64,000 nucleotides of DNA from Cedecea davisae DSM 4568 (GTDB taxonomy: Bacteria > Pseudomonadota > Gammaproteobacteria > Enterobacterales > Enterobacteriaceae): positions 704,015-768,014 of the forward strand of contig NZ_KE161030.1 in the NCBI RefSeq assembly GCF_000412335.2, read 5' to 3'. Positions 44,608 to 53,891 of this stretch are shown one piece after another. The translations under genes were made by a program, and so were the position numbers. The notes beneath the pieces are model-generated. The model had not been told where the DNA came from. It saw nothing but the letters and a program-made list of their open reading frames with translations, and ran no database searches. Numbering within the stretch: position 1 is the stretch's first letter; every line of letters starts with the position of its first letter.

Positions 44608-46226
44608 GAATTGTTCCTTTCACTATCCCAGGGTAACTGCACAAAGAACTGGGTAAAGACGCCCGGCTCAGACTCCACCTGAATGCTGCCGCCAAGCCGT
44701 TCAAGCTGCTGTTTGGCCAGGAACAGCCCAACGCCGCGCTGCTCGCCTTTGGTGGAGAAGCCTTTGTCAAAAATAGCCTGAATTTTCTCCGGCTCAATGC
44801 CGGGGCCGTCGTCGCTGACTTCAACGCTCAGCACGCCGTTCTGGTAGTGTAGCAATACGCCCACTTCCCCGTCCGGCTGCCCGGCCATCGCATCCAGTGC
44901 GTTCTCAATCAGGTTGCCTAATGCGGTAATCAGCGCCATCACCTGAAGCTCGTTCGGGTTGTCCGGCAGCTGGCATTCATCGGCCAGCGCCAGATGATGC
45001 CCCGCTTCGCGCGCGCGATTAATTTTGCCAATCAGGAACCCGGCGATAACCGGCGACTTAATTTTGCTTTGCAGCGTGCCGATTTCCGTCTGGTAATTAC
45101 TGGCGGTTTGCAGAATGTACTCTTCAAGCTTGTCGTAATGCTTAAGCTGTAGCAGGCCAAGAATAACGTGCAGCTTATTCATAAACTCATGAGAACGCTC
45201 GCGTAGAGCGTCGACATAATTCACCATGCCGTCTACACGCTGAGTCAACAAATTGATTTCTGTTTTATCGCGGAAGGTGCTTATCGCGCCTATCACCTGG
45301 TTATTTATACGAATCGGCACCGCATTACACAAGACCAGACGCCCGTAGCTGATAATTTCTCTGTCCTGAATAGGCATACCGCTGCGTAACACTTCGCACA
45401 GCGTGGAGACCAGCGGCCCAGGCGGCACGGTTTTACCGAGGCGGAAATCGTCCGGCGACAGCAGCATTTTGCGCGCCGCGTGGTTGATTAAAGTGACGCG
45501 GCCTTCACGATCGACGGCAATAATTCCCTCTTTGACCGATTGCAGCATCGCCTGGCGCTGCTCGAACAGGGCGGAGATTTCATAAGGTTCAAAGCCAAAC
45601 AGAATGCGCTTCAATACGCGCACCAGCACCCAGGTGCCGAGCGAACCGACCAGGGCACTGAACAGCACCGTCCACAGTACGCTCCAGCGGCTTTTGGCTA
45701 TCTGCTGGTCCACTTTGCTTAGCGAAATACCGATGGCGACCACGCCAATCTGCTTGTGCTGCTCGTTATAAACCGGGGTAAAGACGCGCAGCGCCTCCGC
45801 CAGCACGCCGTGGTTTATCGAGACGTTTTCTTTGCCTTCCAGCGCCGGGAAAATATCGTCGCCGATAAAATGCGAGCCGATATTGCCCGGCTTGGGGTGA
45901 GAATAGCGAATGCCGTTCATATCGGTGACGACCACGAACAGCAGATCGTTTCGATCCTGCACGCGGGAGGCCACCGGCGGAATAATGTCTCTGTCGTGGG
46001 GCAGAGTCAGCCCGAGCTTAATCGTTGGATCGTCGGCCAGGGTTCTGGCCACCGCCAGCGCGGTATCTTTCAGGCCGCTGCGCGTGGCATTGCTGACCTG
46101 AATGAAATACAGCGCGTAGACCACCAAAAGCACCGAGCCGATAACGGCACACAGCATCAGCGTGACCGAAGTGCTGAGTTTCATCGGACGTTTGGCCGTC
46201 GCCTGGGCAGGTTGAGTGTCGCTCAT
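44604..46226 (-). CDS. dcuS: DcuS, C4-dicarboxylate sensor kinase
   Basis: The 540-residue kinase matches E. coli DcuS. After a cytoplasmic lead it has a first membrane helix (VTLMLCAVIGSVLLVVYALY), a periplasmic PAS sensor with fumarate-site residues (GIRYSHPKPG, ALRVFTPVY), a second helix (WTVLFSALVGSLGTWVLVRV), a cytoplasmic PAS domain (RQAMLQSVKEGIIAVDREG) and a kinase domain with phospho-acceptor ALRERSHEFMNKLHVIL and ATPase motifs DGPGIEPEK and GVGLFLAKQ. It senses external fumarate, succinate or malate and phosphorylates DcuR. Confidence 0.96.
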   Translation of the reverse strand: MSDTQPAQATAKRPMKLSTSVTLMLCAVIGSVLLVVYALYFIQVSNATRSGLKDTALAVARTLADDPTIKLGLTLPHDRDIIPPVASRVQDRNDLLFVVVTDMNGIRYSHPKPGNIGSHFIGDDIFPALEGKENVSINHGVLAEALRVFTPVYNEQHKQIGVVAIGISLSKVDQQIAKSRWSVLWTVLFSALVGSLGTWVLVRVLKRILFGFEPYEISALFEQRQAMLQSVKEGIIAVDREGRVTLINHAARKMLLSPDDFRLGKTVPPGPLVSTLCEVLRSGMPIQDREIISYGRLVLCNAVPIRINNQVIGAISTFRDKTEINLLTQRVDGMVNYVDALRERSHEFMNKLHVILGLLQLKHYDKLEEYILQTASNYQTEIGTLQSKIKSPVIAGFLIGKINRAREAGHHLALADECQLPDNPNELQVMALITALGNLIENALDAMAGQPDGEVGVLLHYQNGVLSVEVSDDGPGIEPEKIQAIFDKGFSTKGEQRGVGLFLAKQQLERLGGSIQVESEPGVFTQFFVQLPWDSERNNS

Positions 46227-46290
46227 GGTTATTCCGGTAGAAGGCGCAAACGCTGATTATCGCCGATGGAACCGGATTGTAAAAGCCATG

Positions 46291-47055
46291 TCAGAGATAG
46301 CGGCCAATATACCTCTGGGGGGAAACCCCCAGCTTTTTCCTGAACATAGCGATAAACGCGCTGCTGCTGGCATAGCCGAGCGTGCTGGAGAGGTTGCTGA
46401 TAGTGGTGCCGCGAGCCAGATGGCAAACTGCTTCTACCAGATGCATCTGCTGGCGCCACTCGGTAAAGCTGAGCTGGGTTTCTTCCCGGAACAGTCGGGC
46501 GAGAGTGCGTTCGCTGGCGCCGACCTGCCTGCCCCACCAGGCGAGGGTTTCGCGTTGAGAGAGGTCGCTGCACAGGGCGTCACACAGCTGGCGAATGCGC
46601 CTGTCGTGGGGCAGGGTGATGTGGCACAGGGCGATATCCTGAAGCCGCAGCAGTTCGTTATGCAGCAGGTCGTGCAGCAGGCGGGCGCGCTGGGCGTCGG
46701 CGGGTTTTTCTAAACCGGCAGCGGTCAACGACTGGAACAGAGGCGTAACCGCCAGGCTGCGGCAATGGAGGCCAAAGGCGGCGGAGGCGGCGGGCGTCAT
46801 ATACAGGTTGTGGGTCAGCACTTTTCCAATCGCTTCCAGCCCGTGAGGCAGGCGGCCAGGAAGCCAAAGCGCGTGGCCGGGGGCCACAACCCAGACGTTT
46901 TGCTCGCTGCGGATCTTCGCGACACCGCTCACCGGGTAAATCAGCTGGCCTTGTTCATGCGCATGAAACGGTTCCCTGCTCCCTGCGCTATAATGCAGCT
47001 CTCGTACTTCCAGAAACGCTTCCTGCGGACTCTGCTGTGTGAATTGCTTTATCAT
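46291..47055 (-). CDS. AraC-family regulator with N-terminal cupin domain
   Basis: The 254-residue regulator has an N-terminal cupin sensor (FHAHEQGQLIYPVSGVAKI, APGHALWLPGRLPHGLE) and two C-terminal AraC helix-turn-helix units (LAWWGRQVGASERTLARLFR and ISNLSSTLGYASSSAFIAMF), ending with the KLGVSPQRYIG family tail. It is divergent from a Fur-controlled siderophore operon, so it may adjust that operon in response to the ligand. The cupin-type N-terminus is not that of PchR/YbtA siderophore regulators, so control of another target is equally possible. Confidence 0.88.
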   Translation of the reverse strand: MIKQFTQQSPQEAFLEVRELHYSAGSREPFHAHEQGQLIYPVSGVAKIRSEQNVWVVAPGHALWLPGRLPHGLEAIGKVLTHNLYMTPAASAAFGLHCRSLAVTPLFQSLTAAGLEKPADAQRARLLHDLLHNELLRLQDIALCHITLPHDRRIRQLCDALCSDLSQRETLAWWGRQVGASERTLARLFREETQLSFTEWRQQMHLVEAVCHLARGTTISNLSSTLGYASSSAFIAMFRKKLGVSPQRYIGRYL

Positions 47056-47186
47056 CTGTTGCCTGCCATTCGTCCGATTCTCGCCATTTCATGGCGCAGT
47101 AGCGCGTTAAGACAATCTCTGTCTGCTTTGCGATATATCCTCACCGGCTTGCGCTATTCTGCCACCCGTGCTCTTCTCTTTTAAAG

Positions 47187-47205
47187 GTGAATAATTATCA
47201 TTTCG
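47187..47205. promoter_or_regulatory. Candidate Fur box ahead of the siderophore operon
   Basis: The minus-strand reading of this site matches the 19-bp Fur consensus GATAATGATAATCATTATC at 13 positions, including a central run of nine. It lies about 30 bp before the receptor start. Fur with Fe(II) would repress the operon. Confidence 0.65.
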
Positions 47206-47235
47206 ATCCTCTTCTTATAACATGATACGGTCGAT

Positions 47236-49368
47236 ATGAAACAGGGCGGATGGTTAAACGGGAACATGCCTTTGAAGGCGTTAAGTTGTGCAGTCTTCGC
47301 GGCATGCGGAGGTTTCGCGCAGGCGGCAGATAAACCGGCTGCTCCTGAAAGCACGATGGTGGTGACGGCGGCCGCGCCTTCCTCCTCCGGGCAGGAAGAT
47401 GAAACCAGCATTGTGGCGCATGAGGCAGAAGCGGGCACCAAATCCAGCTCGCTGATTAGCCGCACGCCGCAGAGCATTTCGGTTGTCACCCAGGCGCAAA
47501 TTGCCGCGATGGCCGCGAAGAACGTGCCGGAAACCCTGCGCTATGTCGCCGGAGTCTCTTCAGAAAGCGCCGGGCCGGATACCCGCTTTGATACCATCAC
47601 GGTGCGTGGCTTTGAGGCCGACGAATACCTCGATGGCCTGCGCCTGCCGCGCGAAGCCTGGTGGAGCCGCCCGGCCTGGGACCCGTTCTTGCTTTCCCGC
47701 ATTGAAGTGGTGAAAGGGCCTGCCTCGGTGCTGTATGGCCAGGCCAACCCCGGCGGCGTAGTGAATCTGGTAAGCAAAACTCCGCAGGCACAGCCCGGCG
47801 GCCAGGTTTACGTCAGCGCCGGGAATAACAACCAGTTTGGCACCGGCTTTGACGTGACCGGCCCGCTGACCGACAGCAAAGCGTGGCTGGGGCGCGTGGC
47901 GGGCACCTTCTTTGACACCAAAACCCAGGTTGACCATACCCGTTACCAGCACTACGACATTGCGCCGTCTCTCACCTGGCAGCCAAACGACCGCACCACG
48001 CTGACGCTGCTGGCCCAACTGCGTAAAGATCCGGACTCTGGCTTCTACAACATGATGCCGATGAACGGCACGCTGGTGAACAACCCGAACGGCAAGATCG
48101 GCAGCAACTTCTACGGCGGCCAGCCTGGTTTTGATACCTACAGCCGCCAGCAGGGCAGCATCGGCTACCAGTTCCGCACCGAGCTGAACGATAACGTGAC
48201 CCTGCGCCAGAACGTGCGCTACATCAGCAGCAGCGCGGACTACCGCATGGTTTACCCGTTTGGGACTTATGCGACCCGGCCGCTGGTGGATCGCTATTCC
48301 ATGAATCTCACCGAGACCACGAGCAACTTCGCGGCGGATAACCAGGGCGAGTTCCGCTTTGATACCGGCCCGGTTTCGCACATCGCGCTGGTGGGCGTGG
48401 ACGTGATGCATTCTTCGGTGCGCAGCCGGGCGGGTTACGGCGACGCTTCACCGCTTAACTACCTCAACCCGGATTACAGCACCCCGGTTGAAGTCCCGGC
48501 GTTCACCAGCAGCAGCCACTCGACGATGGATCAAACGGGTCTCTATTTGCAGGATCAGATGGCGCTGGATAACTGGGTGATGAGCCTTGCCGGGCGCTAC
48601 GATCATGCTAAAACCAAAGCGACTGATTTACTGGCCGATAGCCACCAGAGCCGCAGCGATTATGCGACAACGGGCCGGGCGGGGCTGCTGTACCACTTTG
48701 ATAACGGCATTGCGCCTTACATCAGCTACTCGACGTCATTCGTACCGAGCGCCGGAACTGACTTTTACGGCAACGGCTTTAAGCCGACCAAAGGCAAGCA
48801 GACCGAAGTGGGCCTGAAATACGATCCGGTTGGCATGGACGCGCTGTTTACGCTGGCGTTGTTCGATCTTCGCCAGACCAATGTGGCAACGGCCGATCCT
48901 AATCATGTTAACTACAGCGTGCAGACCGGCGAGATCCGCTCCCGCGGTATCGAGCTGGAAGGCAAGATCAACGTGACGCCAGCGTGGCAGATCCTCGGCT
49001 CTTATGCCCTGACCGATCCTGAAGTGCTCAAGGCCAACGACGGCACCGAAGGCAAACATCCAATGGGTATTTCCCGCAATACCGCGAAGCTCTGGAGCCA
49101 GTATGCCTTCAGCGGCCCGCTGGATGGTTTCTCGCTGGGCGGCGGCGTGCGCTACGTTGGCCCGAGCTATGCGACCAGCGATAACTCGCTCCAGGTCCCG
49201 GGGGCAACTGTTTATGACGCACGAGCTGCATGGCAGTACAGGCAGTGGCAAATCGCGCTTAACGCCGCCAACCTGACTAACAAAACCTACCTTGCCGCCT
49301 GCCAGAACAACGGCTGCGAATACGCGGTGAAACGCCAGTATGTGGCGACCCTGAGCTACCAGTGGTAA
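47236..49368 (+). CDS. TonB-dependent ferric siderophore receptor (FhuA/FoxA/FpvA type)
   Basis: The 710-residue receptor has a signal peptide (ending GGFAQAAD), a TonB-box-like segment (ESTMVVTAA), a plug domain (SRTPQSISVVTQAQI, YVAGVSSESAG, IEVVKGPASVLYGQANPGGV) and a 22-strand barrel ending QYVATLSYQW. SISVVT and PGGVVNLVSK place it with hydroxamate-type siderophore receptors. An internal ATG (47266) is an alternative start. It leads an operon with FhuD- and FhuB-like genes, so a ferric hydroxamate or cyclic-peptide siderophore is the likely substrate. Confidence 0.93.
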   Translation: MKQGGWLNGNMPLKALSCAVFAACGGFAQAADKPAAPESTMVVTAAAPSSSGQEDETSIVAHEAEAGTKSSSLISRTPQSISVVTQAQIAAMAAKNVPETLRYVAGVSSESAGPDTRFDTITVRGFEADEYLDGLRLPREAWWSRPAWDPFLLSRIEVVKGPASVLYGQANPGGVVNLVSKTPQAQPGGQVYVSAGNNNQFGTGFDVTGPLTDSKAWLGRVAGTFFDTKTQVDHTRYQHYDIAPSLTWQPNDRTTLTLLAQLRKDPDSGFYNMMPMNGTLVNNPNGKIGSNFYGGQPGFDTYSRQQGSIGYQFRTELNDNVTLRQNVRYISSSADYRMVYPFGTYATRPLVDRYSMNLTETTSNFAADNQGEFRFDTGPVSHIALVGVDVMHSSVRSRAGYGDASPLNYLNPDYSTPVEVPAFTSSSHSTMDQTGLYLQDQMALDNWVMSLAGRYDHAKTKATDLLADSHQSRSDYATTGRAGLLYHFDNGIAPYISYSTSFVPSAGTDFYGNGFKPTKGKQTEVGLKYDPVGMDALFTLALFDLRQTNVATADPNHVNYSVQTGEIRSRGIELEGKINVTPAWQILGSYALTDPEVLKANDGTEGKHPMGISRNTAKLWSQYAFSGPLDGFSLGGGVRYVGPSYATSDNSLQVPGATVYDARAAWQYRQWQIALNAANLTNKTYLAACQNNGCEYAVKRQYVATLSYQW

Positions 49369-49372
49369 ACGA

Positions 49373-50233
49373 ATGCTCTCCCGCAGACGTTTACTGACCC
49401 TCGCGCTGGCCGCCCCCTTTATCGGGGCGGCTGGTGCCGTTCCCGGCGTGCCGCGGCGGATTGCGATGCTGGACTGGGGGCTGACGGAGCTTATCCTGGC
49501 TCTCGGCGTCACTCCGCAGGCTGTCTCCGCCCCGGACTGGTATCGCAAACTTATCGGCACGCCGGAGCTGCCCTCCAGCGTGGTGGACATCGGCCTGCTG
49601 TACCAGCCGAATCTCGAAACGCTGTATGCCCTGAAACCCGACCTGATTGTGATAACGCCAGGCCACGGGTTGTTGAAGCCTCAGCTTGAACAAATCGCCC
49701 CTACGTTAACGCTGCCCACCGGCACGCTGGCGGCCTGGAAAAACTCGCTGGCCCGGCTGGCTACGGTTCTGCACCGGGAAACCCAGGCCCAGGCCGTACT
49801 GGCTCTTTTTGAACAGGCTACCCGGCAGGCGAGGGAAGCGGCGGCGGGCTACACGCGGCCGCTGTTTCTGGCTACGCCGGTGGACGCGCTACATATAAAA
49901 CTTTACGGCAAGGGAAGCCTGCCGGGAGACGTACTGGCGAGCTGCGGTATCGCCAATGCCTGGCGGGGCGGCACCAATGCTCAGGGAGAGGCGCTGGTCG
50001 AGCTGACGCGCATCGGTACCGAAAACGCCGGGCTGATTTTACTGGCCGATGACGGGCAGCGGCCGTTTATCCGCAGCTGGCAGCATTCATTGCTCTGGCA
50101 GCGTCTGCCGCTGACCGCCCAGCCGCAGGTTGCTCTCCCGGAGCAAAAATTCAGTTCGGGCGGCGCGCTGGTTACGGCGACTCGCCTTGCCGAAGCGCTG
50201 AGCCAGATTGTTACGGGGTGGCAGCATGGCTGA
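49373..50233 (+). CDS. FhuD-like periplasmic siderophore-binding protein
   Basis: The 286-residue protein begins four bases after the receptor stop. It carries a twin-arginine-like signal (LSRRRLLTLALAAPF) like E. coli FhuD, then the class III binding-protein fold: RIAMLDWGLTELILALGV, SSVVDIGLLYQPNLETLYAL, KPDLIVITPGHG and IANAWRGGTNAQGEALVEL, with the FhuD-type NAW-x-G-x-TN block. It would carry the ferric siderophore across the periplasm to the permease. It overlaps the permease gene by eight bases. Confidence 0.9.
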   Translation: MLSRRRLLTLALAAPFIGAAGAVPGVPRRIAMLDWGLTELILALGVTPQAVSAPDWYRKLIGTPELPSSVVDIGLLYQPNLETLYALKPDLIVITPGHGLLKPQLEQIAPTLTLPTGTLAAWKNSLARLATVLHRETQAQAVLALFEQATRQAREAAAGYTRPLFLATPVDALHIKLYGKGSLPGDVLASCGIANAWRGGTNAQGEALVELTRIGTENAGLILLADDGQRPFIRSWQHSLLWQRLPLTAQPQVALPEQKFSSGGALVTATRLAEALSQIVTGWQHG

Positions 50234-52223
50234 GTCCGGACGAGTGATAACCTCCTGGCTGCTGATCGCCGGGCTATGGGCGGCAAGTCTTGCTCTGGCG
50301 CTGCAAAACGTGGCGCAGTTCGGCGGGCTTCAGCATGGCCTGGGCCTGTTGTTCAGCTCAAAAATGGTGGATGCCCATGCGGTTATCCTGCATTCAATGT
50401 GGTTCCCGCGTCAGGTGATGGCGTGGCTCGGCGGAGCGGCGCTGGCGCTGTGCGGCTGGCTGATGCAGCGGGCGCTGCGTAACCCGCTGGCGGAGCCTAT
50501 CACGCTGGGAATGACTTCTGGCGCAACCCTCGCGCTTGGCGTGGCCTCTATGTGGTTCCCTGCCAGCCTGCTCACGGCGCGTACCGGGGTGATAATCGCC
50601 GGGGAAGTTGCCGCTCTGCTACTGGTTCTGCTGCTCGCCTGGCGGCAGCGCCTGTCGCCGCTGGTGACTATTCAGGCCGGGATGCTGATCAACCTGTGGT
50701 GCGGGTCGCTCACCATGATCATGGCGGTTATCAACGATCGTTTCCTGCTGTCGGTGCTGATGTGGGGCGGCGGCTCGCTGGCGCAGCCGGACTGGAGCGG
50801 CGTGGCGGCGATTGCGCCCTGGCTGGCGCTTTGTGCGCTTGCCCTGCTGCTGCTGTTGAGGCCGCTGGCGCTGCTCAGGCTGCCGGAAGCGATGGTCAGC
50901 AGCCTGGGTGCGTCGCCGCTGCTGATCCGCTCGGCGGCGATGGCGCTGGCTTTAGTGATGAGCGCCTTGATCATCAACAGCGTTGGCGTCATCGGTTTTG
51001 TCGGGCTGGCTGCCCCTCATCTGGCGCGCCTTGGCGGGGCGCGAACCACGCGGCAGATGCTGTGCCAGTCGCTGCTGATTGGGGGCGGTCTGCTGTGGTT
51101 TACCGACCTCAGCGTTAGCCGCATCACGCTGCTGGACGGGCAGCTTCTGCCGGTGGGCATGCTGACGGCGTTAACCGGCGGTCCGCTGCTTATTCTGCTG
51201 GCTTCAAAAGCGCGGCATCAGATGCCGGAAACCGTACCTTCGGCTTATGAAGGTGAGCCGGGCGGCGTGCGTTTCCCGGCCGGGATGGCGTTTGGGCTAC
51301 TGGCGGTTGCCGTGGTGCTGTCGCTGTTTCTTGGTCAGGAGCTGCATGGCTGGCACTGGACGACACTTATGGAGCAGCACGCGATATTACCTATGCGTCT
51401 GCCGCGCCTGCTGGCGGCATTGAGCGCCGGGGCGCTGCTGGCCGCTGCCGGAGTATTGATGCAGCGCGTGAGCGGCAACCCGCTTGCCAGCCCGGAGATC
51501 CTCGGCATCGGCGGTGGGGCGGCAATGGGCGTCACTGCGTTCCTGCTGCTCTTCCCCGGCGGCGGCACCGGGCTGATGATTTTAAGCAGCGCAGCCGGGG
51601 CGCTGCTAAGCCTGCTGATTACGCTGTGGAGCAGCCGACGGGGAGCGTTCAATCCGCAGCGCGTGCTGCTTAACGGCCTGGCGTTGAACGCGCTGTTCCA
51701 GGCGGTGGCAAGCATCGTGATGCTCAACAACCAGCAGGCCAGCGCGATGCTGCTCCAACTGATGACCGGCAGCACTTACTACGTCAATAACGGCATCGCC
51801 ATCGGCGTGTTCTTCGCCATGCTGCTGCTGCTCGCTATTTCTCCGCTTTATAAACGCTGGCTGCTGCTGTTGCCCCTTGGCCCGATAAGCGGCTCGCTCG
51901 GCGTTAACGTCGGCAGGGCGCGGGTCAACGTGCTGATTCTGGCGGCGCTGATGACCGGTCTTGCCACGCTGGTGGTGGGGCCGGTTTCCTTCGTGGGGCT
52001 GCTCGGGCCGCATCTGGCGCGTAAAGCCGGAGCAAAACGTCCAATGGCCCAGCTGTTCACCGCGGCGCTTATTTCGGCGCTGATTATGGTGCTGGCGGAC
52101 TGGATGGGCCGCAACTTTCTTTATCCGCGTCAACTGCCCGTTGGGCTGGTGGCGTCTCTGGTTGGCGTACCGCTGCTGGTATGGACGCTTATTCGTAGCC
52201 GGGCGCATACACACCAACAATAG
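50226..52223 (+). CDS. FhuB-like double-length iron-siderophore permease
   Basis: The 665-residue permease is two fused BtuC/FecCD-type halves, each with about ten membrane helices, as in E. coli FhuB. Each half shows the family sequence before the cytoplasmic coupling loop (GALRNPLAEPITLGMTSGAT and SGNPLASPEILGIGGGAAMG) and the GLLGPHLAR-type motif (GLAAPHLARLGG and GLLGPHLARKAG). ATG 50226 overlaps the fhuD end by eight bases. No FhuC-type ATPase is encoded in the operon, so it must borrow one from elsewhere or use another partner. Confidence 0.92.
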   Translation: MAESGRVITSWLLIAGLWAASLALALQNVAQFGGLQHGLGLLFSSKMVDAHAVILHSMWFPRQVMAWLGGAALALCGWLMQRALRNPLAEPITLGMTSGATLALGVASMWFPASLLTARTGVIIAGEVAALLLVLLLAWRQRLSPLVTIQAGMLINLWCGSLTMIMAVINDRFLLSVLMWGGGSLAQPDWSGVAAIAPWLALCALALLLLLRPLALLRLPEAMVSSLGASPLLIRSAAMALALVMSALIINSVGVIGFVGLAAPHLARLGGARTTRQMLCQSLLIGGGLLWFTDLSVSRITLLDGQLLPVGMLTALTGGPLLILLASKARHQMPETVPSAYEGEPGGVRFPAGMAFGLLAVAVVLSLFLGQELHGWHWTTLMEQHAILPMRLPRLLAALSAGALLAAAGVLMQRVSGNPLASPEILGIGGGAAMGVTAFLLLFPGGGTGLMILSSAAGALLSLLITLWSSRRGAFNPQRVLLNGLALNALFQAVASIVMLNNQQASAMLLQLMTGSTYYVNNGIAIGVFFAMLLLLAISPLYKRWLLLLPLGPISGSLGVNVGRARVNVLILAALMTGLATLVVGPVSFVGLLGPHLARKAGAKRPMAQLFTAALISALIMVLADWMGRNFLYPRQLPVGLVASLVGVPLLVWTLIRSRAHTHQQ

Positions 52224-52256
52224 CGCCGGAAGAGTAATGTCGAAAAGGAATGAACA

Positions 52257-53876
52257 ATGTCTCTGTTAATCATGCTGCTCCGTCTCGTGGGCGGATGGCT
52301 GGTGCTGGCCGCGCTGGCAAGCGTAGTCAGCGGGTTAAGCAACGCTTCGCTGCTGGCGGTCATCAACCACAGTCTGACGTTGCCGCCGGACGGGCTGGCA
52401 AGCGAAGCGCTGAAATTTGTGCTGCTGGCGGCGCTGATGCTGGCAACCCGGGTGCTGGCGGAAACGCTCTTTACGTGGCTGGGGCAAAAAGTGAAGGCGA
52501 CCCTGCGCAAAGACGTAGTCGATCACGTCAGCGAAACGGCGTGGTCGCAGCTCGAAAAAACCGGCATGTCGAAGGCGATTTCGATCCTCACCCAGGATCT
52601 CGATACTCTGGTGGTGTTTTTCGTCAGCCTGCCGGGGCTGTTGATCTACGGGGCGGCGATCGTCGGCTGCCTGATCTACCTCGGCACGCTGTCGTGGCAG
52701 GTTTTACTCCTTGCGCTGCTGGTGCTCGGGCTGGGCGCGGCGGGCTATCGTGCTGCTCACGGCAAGGCTTTGGGGCTGCTACGCAGTTCGCGCCAGCGGG
52801 AAGACACGCTTATCGCCCAGTGTAAAAAGCTGTTCGACGGCGGGCGCGAGTTTCGCCTTAACCCGCCGCGCAGGCGTCATTTTGTTGAAGGACCGCTGAG
52901 CGAAAATATCGAAGCGGTGCGCATCGAACGCACGCGCGGCTATGTATTTTATGGCCTGGCAAAAAGCTGGGGCAGCGTGCTGTTCTTCGCCTTTATCGGC
53001 GTGGTGCTGTATCTGCTGCGGGAATATCTGGCGTTGAGTTCGGCGGTAATGACCGGCTACGCCATGATATTCCTGTATATGATTATGCCGGTTGAAGGCG
53101 TGCTTTCGGCGCTGCCGACGTTGACCAGCGCCCGAATCGCGCTCCAGCGCATCGCCCGGCTAAAAGCCGACCTGCCGCAGGAAAAGCTGCTGCCGCTGAT
53201 CAACACGCCGGATTTCGGCAGCCTTGAGCTGGCCGATATTCGCTACGAATATCAGGGCGAAGAGGGCGAGCGCTTTACTCTTGGCCCGCTTAGCCTTCTT
53301 TTTACTCGCGGTGAACTGGTGTTTTTGGTCGGCGGCAACGGCAGCGGGAAGACTACGCTGGCTAACCTGCTGGTGGGGCTTTATCCGCCGGACAGCGGCG
53401 AATTAAGACTTAACGGCCAGCCGGTGACGCCGGAAATGCGGGAGATCTATCGCCAGCATTTTGCCGTAGTGTTTAACGACTTCTTTCTCTTTGACGACGT
53501 GGACAATGTTCACGAACGCACGGCGGAGCAGGTTGAAAAGCTGCTGCACTTGCTCAGGCTCGAGCATAAAGTGACCTTCCGCGACGGCCGTTTCTCCACC
53601 ACCGCGCTGTCGCAGGGGCAGCGTAAACGGCTGGCGTTATTGCAGGCGTGGCTGGAAAACCGGCCTTTTTACCTGTTCGACGAGTGGGCGGCGGACCAGG
53701 ACCCCGGTTTTAAAGAAGTGTTCTATAAAGTGCTGCTGCCCATGCTGAAGGCGGAAGGAAAAACCGTATTAGCCATCACCCACGACGATCGCTATTTCCC
53801 GCTGGCCGACCGATTAATTAAGCTGGAGACTGGGAAAGTAGTGGCGGACAGCATGCTAAGGCCGCTGTCCGTATAA
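52257..53876 (+). CDS. Cyclic-peptide ABC exporter, YojI/PvdE/SyrD family
   Basis: The 539-residue half-transporter has an N-terminal six-helix membrane domain (to about residue 300) and a nucleotide-binding domain: Walker A GGNGSGKTTLANLL, signature LSQGQRKRLALL and Walker B FYLFDEWAADQDP, with the switch histidine in AITHDDRYF. The FDEWAADQDP and HDDRYF blocks are shared with YojI, which exports microcin J25, and with PvdE/SyrD. It follows the FhuB-like gene by 33 bp with a good ribosome binding site (AAGGA). Possible roles are export or recycling of a siderophore or peptide. Confidence 0.9.
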   Translation: MSLLIMLLRLVGGWLVLAALASVVSGLSNASLLAVINHSLTLPPDGLASEALKFVLLAALMLATRVLAETLFTWLGQKVKATLRKDVVDHVSETAWSQLEKTGMSKAISILTQDLDTLVVFFVSLPGLLIYGAAIVGCLIYLGTLSWQVLLLALLVLGLGAAGYRAAHGKALGLLRSSRQREDTLIAQCKKLFDGGREFRLNPPRRRHFVEGPLSENIEAVRIERTRGYVFYGLAKSWGSVLFFAFIGVVLYLLREYLALSSAVMTGYAMIFLYMIMPVEGVLSALPTLTSARIALQRIARLKADLPQEKLLPLINTPDFGSLELADIRYEYQGEEGERFTLGPLSLLFTRGELVFLVGGNGSGKTTLANLLVGLYPPDSGELRLNGQPVTPEMREIYRQHFAVVFNDFFLFDDVDNVHERTAEQVEKLLHLLRLEHKVTFRDGRFSTTALSQGQRKRLALLQAWLENRPFYLFDEWAADQDPGFKEVFYKVLLPMLKAEGKTVLAITHDDRYFPLADRLIKLETGKVVADSMLRPLSV

Positions 53877-53891
53877 GATACTTCGACTGAC

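Noticed and set aside
47560-48411. 283-codon minus-strand frame within the siderophore receptor
   Set aside because: Antisense to a receptor with plug and barrel motifs. The product is Val/Ala/His-rich without recognisable domains.
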